A stretch of DNA of 31,125 bases from a virus, in IMG/VR virus record IMGVR_UViG_3300023210_000005, positions 1 through 31,125 of that record; one strand, 5' to 3'. The notes under the pieces are model-generated. The model saw nothing but the letters and a program-made list of their open reading frames with translations. It did not search any database and was not told the origin of the DNA. A program made the position numbers and the translations under genes. Shown here one piece after another: positions 27,846 through 31,125 of this stretch; positions within the stretch are counted from its first letter, which is position 1, and every line of letters begins with the position of its first letter.

Positions 27846-29728
27846 AAACAAGATTAAGAAATAATAAAGGGCAGTTTATAAAAAAATCTAAAACATCAGA
27901 GTTTGGATTTATTAATTTAAGTACTTATACAAGCCCTGAAGTTAAAGAAGTAAATGGTGCTGATTGGATTGAATATGGTGCTGATAATAATTACTTTCAG
28001 TATTTAATTGATAGATACAATGGAAGTCCAACAAATAATGCAGCTATTAATGGTATTAGTCAGGCTATTTACGGAAAAGGTTTAAATGCTACCGATTCAA
28101 GTTCTAAGCCAAATGAGTATGCTCAAATGGTTTCTTTGTTTAAAAAAGATGTAGTTAGAAAATTATGCTATGATCTAAAATTAATGGGACAATGTGCTAT
28201 TCAGATTATCTATTCTAAGGATAGAAAGACTATTGCACAGATAGAACATATGCCTATTGAAACTTTAAGGGCAGAAAAATGTAATGAAGATGGAGAAGTA
28301 CCTGCTTATTATTACTATAAAGATTGGGCAAATATAAAAAGAACAGATATACCTACTAGAATTCCTGCTTTTGGGATGTCTAAAGAAAATATAGAAATAT
28401 TGTATGTTCAACCATACAAGGCAGGTTTTTATTACTACTCACCTGTGGATTACCAAGGTGGATTGCAATATGCAGAACTTGAGGAAGAAGTATCTAACTA
28501 TCATTTAAATAATATACTTAATGGTCTAAGCCCTAGTATGTTAATTAATTTTAACAATGGTACTCCAAACCAACAAGAAAGACAATTAATAGAAAATAAG
28601 ATTGCTCAGAAATTTAGTGGGACAAGTAATGCAGGAAAGTTTATACTAGCTTTTAACGACAATAAAGATAGTCAAGCAGAAATAACACCTGTTCAGTTAT
28701 CAGATGCACATAACCAATATCAATTTCTTTCTGAAGAATCACAATCTAAAATACAAGTAGCACATAGGGTTGTTTCACCATTTTTATTAGGTATTAAATC
28801 TAGTACAGGTTTTTCTAGTAATGCAGATGAAATAAAGACTGCTAGTTTGTTAATGGATAATACTGTAATAAGACCTTTTCAGGAACTTTTAATAGATAAC
28901 TTTGATAGAATACTAGCTTACAATGATATTAGCTTAAATCTATACTTTACGACCTTACAACCATTAGAATTTACTGAAGTAGATTCCGAAATACAAGATA
29001 AGGAAACTATTGAGGAAGAAACAGGTGTTGAAATGGAAAAGTTTAGTCTTAAAAAAATAGACGGAAAACAGGCATACATATCTTCAGAAGAAGTTACTTT
29101 AGAATCTTTTGGAGAAGATGAAGATTTATCTGAATGGGAATTAATAGATGAAAGAAAAGTTGATTATGAAGCAGAGGATGCTTTGGATTATCAGATAGAT
29201 CAATTAAACACAAAAGGAAAAAGTTTACTTTCTAAACTATGGGAATTTGTATCAACAGGAACTGCAAGACCAAATGCAAAAAGTAGTCAGGATGAATTGG
29301 TTGATGGAACACAATTTAAAGTTAGATATCAATATGCACCTCTAAAAGATACATTTGACAAAGATGGTAAAAATGTTACTAGAGATTTTTGTTCTAAAAT
29401 GGTAGCAGCTAAAAAGATATACAGAAAAGAAGATATTGAAATGATGAGTAAACAGGCAGTTAATGCAGGATGGGGACCTAGAGGTGCTGATACATATTCG
29501 ATTTGGTTTTACAAAGGAGGTGGGGCTTGTCACCATTTTTGGATGCGTAAGACTTATATGAAGAAAGGAAAAGGAAGTATTGATGTTAAAAGTCCACTTG
29601 CACCAACAATAAGTGTAAGTAAAGCAATAAAGCAAGGGTTTAAACCTGAAAAGAATAGTCCATTAGTTGCAAAGCGACCAATAGATATGCCTAATGAGGG
29701 ATTTTTACCAACAAATAAAAGAAGATAA
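27842..29728 (+). CDS. Portal protein with additional C-terminal domain
   Basis: 628 residues. The first ~390 have portal features: WIEYGADNNYFQYLIDRYNGSPTNNAAINGISQAIYGKGL (residues 42-81, in part), then AHNQYQFLSEESQSKIQVAHRVVSPFLLGI and a wing/stem helix (IRPFQELLIDNFDRIL). An acidic linker with WELIDERKVDYE follows. The C-terminal ~135 residues form a separate domain with RYQYAPLKD, RDFCSKMVAAKKIYRKEDIEMMS, GWGPRGADTYSIWFYKGGGACHHFW, containing conserved-looking Cys and His-His. I recall it attached to portals in related phages. Ring-shaped entry port for DNA; the extra domain may serve maturation or anchoring. Confidence 0.78.
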   Translation: MKTRLRNNKGQFIKKSKTSEFGFINLSTYTSPEVKEVNGADWIEYGADNNYFQYLIDRYNGSPTNNAAINGISQAIYGKGLNATDSSSKPNEYAQMVSLFKKDVVRKLCYDLKLMGQCAIQIIYSKDRKTIAQIEHMPIETLRAEKCNEDGEVPAYYYYKDWANIKRTDIPTRIPAFGMSKENIEILYVQPYKAGFYYYSPVDYQGGLQYAELEEEVSNYHLNNILNGLSPSMLINFNNGTPNQQERQLIENKIAQKFSGTSNAGKFILAFNDNKDSQAEITPVQLSDAHNQYQFLSEESQSKIQVAHRVVSPFLLGIKSSTGFSSNADEIKTASLLMDNTVIRPFQELLIDNFDRILAYNDISLNLYFTTLQPLEFTEVDSEIQDKETIEEETGVEMEKFSLKKIDGKQAYISSEEVTLESFGEDEDLSEWELIDERKVDYEAEDALDYQIDQLNTKGKSLLSKLWEFVSTGTARPNAKSSQDELVDGTQFKVRYQYAPLKDTFDKDGKNVTRDFCSKMVAAKKIYRKEDIEMMSKQAVNAGWGPRGADTYSIWFYKGGGACHHFWMRKTYMKKGKGSIDVKSPLAPTISVSKAIKQGFKPEKNSPLVAKRPIDMPNEGFLPTNKRR

Positions 29729-30235
29729 ATGGCTACACAATTATTCATAAACAGAACAGATTTAGTTCGTAATTCCATAATGGATGGAAATATTTCGACG
29801 GATAAGTTTATACAATTTGTAAAGATAGCACAAGAAATAGATGTTCAGCAAATAATGGGAACAGATCTGTATAATGGTTTATCTGCAGCAATGCCAAATA
29901 TAGACGATGCTTCTAATGCAAGGTGGAAAACAATTTTAGATGACTATATTGTACCTATGTTAATTTGGTATGCTCAATCTAATTACTACCCATTTGCTGC
30001 ATATCAGGTTAAACAAGGTGGGGTATTTAAACATACATCAGAAAATTCTATTTCAGTAGATAAAAACGAAGTAGATTTTTTAGTTGAGAAAGCAAGAACA
30101 AATGCTGAATGGTATTCTAGAAGATTTATTGATTTTATGAGTTTTAATCAGGCAACATATCCTGAATATACAAGTAACTCAAATGATGATATTTACCCAA
30201 GTTATGATTCAACATTTAATGGTTGGGTTTTATGA
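29729..30235 (+). CDS. Head-tail connector-like protein (DUF6712-like)
   Basis: 168 residues, abutting the portal stop. Helical, with FIQFVKIAQEIDVQQIMGTDLYNGL (about 28-52), then YIVPMLIWYAQSNYYPFAAYQVKQGGVFKH. This arrangement recalls DUF6712-type proteins next to portals, likely gp6-type head-tail connectors that close the portal and dock the tail. Stop overlaps the next ATG. Confidence 0.6.
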   Translation: MATQLFINRTDLVRNSIMDGNISTDKFIQFVKIAQEIDVQQIMGTDLYNGLSAAMPNIDDASNARWKTILDDYIVPMLIWYAQSNYYPFAAYQVKQGGVFKHTSENSISVDKNEVDFLVEKARTNAEWYSRRFIDFMSFNQATYPEYTSNSNDDIYPSYDSTFNGWVL

Positions 30236-30327
30236 TCTACAAGCCTAAGAAAAAAAACATAGAAAAGTTAAAAGTCTTTTTAAAAAAAAGAAATAAAAAA
30301 ATAAAGAATGGCAAACGAAATTTATAG
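30232..30327 (+). CDS. Very basic mini-protein
   Basis: 31 residues, with 14 Lys/Arg. Starts as ATGA within the connector's stop and overlaps the next gene by 20 bases. May bind DNA or the acidic capsid lining, or be a translational coupler only. Its small size keeps confidence modest. Confidence 0.5.
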   Translation: MIYKPKKKNIEKLKVFLKKRNKKIKNGKRNL

Positions 30328-30499
30328 TACAAGTTGGTGGGGAAGTCCTATGGAAATAGGATGGGGAAGCATTTATTATCGTTTTGCTTTTCCTAGTGCT
30401 ATTCCTGCTTTATTAATTACTTTAGAAAGCAGAGCAACCTATTATGAAAACGTTACTTGTACAACTGCAACATTAACCACAATAGAAAACATAGAATAA
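30308..30499 (+). CDS. Small hypothetical protein before fibre
   Basis: 63 residues. Trp/Tyr-rich N-terminus (YSTSWWGSPMEIGWGSIYYRF), then Thr/Ala-rich C-terminus (CTTATLTTIENIE). No membrane segment of sufficient length. Lies between the connector and the fibre gene, one base before its ATG. May be a small neck or fibre-attachment protein; no family recognised. Confidence 0.6.
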   Translation: MANEIYSTSWWGSPMEIGWGSIYYRFAFPSAIPALLITLESRATYYENVTCTTATLTTIENIE

Positions 30500-30500
30500 G

Positions 30501-31125
30501 ATGGCAGATAATTTATTAGATAAAGCATCAATATTACTTACACCAACTGCATACGACAATGGCAGAATGTTAAGTGTAAAGCCAAATGAAAATTTATATG
30601 GCTCAGAGGAAGTTACTAACGGAGATTTTGATGGTAATGCAAGTGGATGGAACTTACAAGTAGGATGGGCTTATAATGGAAATAAAGTTTCTAAATCATT
30701 AAATAATTCTTCTTACTTATTGCAAACTTCCGCCTTAACTATTGGTAAGAAATACAAGGTTACATTTACAATTTCAGATTACGTTTCAGGTGAAATTGGA
30801 TTAAATAGTGTTTTTTGGGGTACAAATAATCTCTACTCTACTAATGGAACTTATGAAGTTACCGCAATTACAACAAGTGCAAATTTTTATCTTTATAGTA
30901 ATGCAAGTTTTGTAGGCTCAATAGACAACGTTTCAGTAAAAGAAGATTTAAGTGGAGATTTCAACTTTGAAAGAAATTCTGCTGCTACTAGAGTTAACGC
31001 ACAAGGTTTAGTAGAGAATGTACAGATAATCAGTTCAGAGTTAGTTTCAAATGGTAACTTTTCACAGATAGGTACAGAAGAAGTATTAAACGGAAACTTT
31101 TCACAAGAAGGAAGTGAGTTAGTTA
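30501..31125 (+). CDS. Modular tail fibre/spike protein, 5' part (continues at base 1)
   Basis: This ATG, two bases after the stop of the previous gene, begins a 1,052-residue protein. Codons 1-166 lie in 30501-30998; the remainder is at 1-2661 because the circle was opened inside the gene. The first ~36 residues look like a short attachment segment. A first beta-sandwich-like module follows (about residues 37-148), starting with a V-NGDF motif and ending in the SIDNVSVKE signature. A short FERNSAATRVN linker (about residues 154-164), typical of phage fibres of this kind, comes next. It lies directly downstream of the head and connector genes and belongs to the structural unit. Receptor or glycan binding is inferred from the architecture; no catalytic motif is visible. 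Confidence 0.85.
   Translation, partial: MADNLLDKASILLTPTAYDNGRMLSVKPNENLYGSEEVTNGDFDGNASGWNLQVGWAYNGNKVSKSLNNSSYLLQTSALTIGKKYKVTFTISDYVSGEIGLNSVFWGTNNLYSTNGTYEVTAITTSANFYLYSNASFVGSIDNVSVKEDLSGDFNFERNSAATRVNAQGLVENVQIISSELVSNGNFSQIGTEEVLNGNFSQEGSELV
30999..31125. repeat. Terminal direct repeat (right copy); circular closure
   Basis: Exact copy of bases 1-127. Removing one copy leaves a unit of 30,998 bp in which the fibre gene starting at 30501 reads without a stop into base 1 and on to 2661. Confidence 0.95.

Noticed and set aside
29342-29635. 97-residue minus-strand ORF opposite the portal C-terminus
   Set aside because: No family features, no promoter or leader, and it overlaps a convincing coding frame throughout.
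1-31125. Integrase, repressor or tRNA genes indicating a temperate phage
   Set aside because: I looked through all frames and gaps and found none; the absence of an integrase is not proof of a virulent lifestyle but gives no support for lysogeny.

Overview
The window is the complete genome of a tailed bacteriophage assembled as a circle. Bases 1-127 are repeated exactly as the last 127 bases (30999-31125), so the unit length is about 30,998 bp, and one fibre gene (30501 to 2661, 1,052 codons) runs across the artificial ends. All supported genes lie on the + strand. The base composition is very AT-rich. The gene families, the A-rich leaders without strong Shine-Dalgarno sites, and several TAnnTTTG-type promoter elements point to a host in the Bacteroidota, most likely a marine or aquatic Flavobacteriia. 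A tape measure protein, tail-assembly chaperone and tail-tip proteins indicate siphovirus morphology. I see no integrase, repressor, excisionase, tRNA, CRISPR array or insertion sequence, which suggests a virulent phage.

Layout. (1) 30501-2986 is the modular fibre/spike gene plus a small tail gene. (2) 3001-4483 is the lysis and associated module: an M15 peptidase endolysin, a conserved WGG-motif protein, a one-TM holin-like protein and a 3TM-type holin-like protein. (3) 4484-4640 is an extremely AT-rich gap. (4) 4641-13130 is early DNA metabolism and regulation: a NinG-like protein, a probable annealing-type recombination protein, SSB, a RecA-fold ATPase, an ECF-like sigma factor, two PD-(D/E)XK-like nucleases, two cytosine-C5 methyltransferases, a 5'-3' exonuclease, a DUF3310 protein, an orphan DnaA-domain-IV-like protein and many small proteins. 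(5) 13238-16499 is ParB-like, an ABC-ATPase/GNAT fusion, and the small and large terminase. (6) 16569-17001 holds three small ORFs. (7) 17127-24318 is the tail module: chaperone with a probable -1 frameshift, tail completion proteins, tail-tip proteins and tape measure. (8) 24354-30499 is the head module: XkdF-like protease, scaffold, major capsid, tail tube, portal with an extra C-terminal domain, and connector. Tail genes therefore precede head genes, which is not the usual siphovirus order.

The regulatory layout is the most interesting part. Five copies of a bipartite motif, RYAAAA-N14-CGTTATA, sit just before the packaging, tail and head/structural units, usually only 5-8 nt before the start codon and in two cases right after a terminator. 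A phage-encoded sigma-like protein lies in the early region. I propose that this sigma reads the motif as a late promoter and may give leaderless or nearly leaderless mRNAs. A second motif (GTTATTAAATTT-NYTG, then TATATTTR after 19 nt) marks non-structural small-gene units, and an AAAACAGAACA leader precedes four start codons. The other candidate for an unusual system is the ParB-like gene overlapping the ABC-ATPase/GNAT fusion, in a phage that also carries two C5-methyltransferases.
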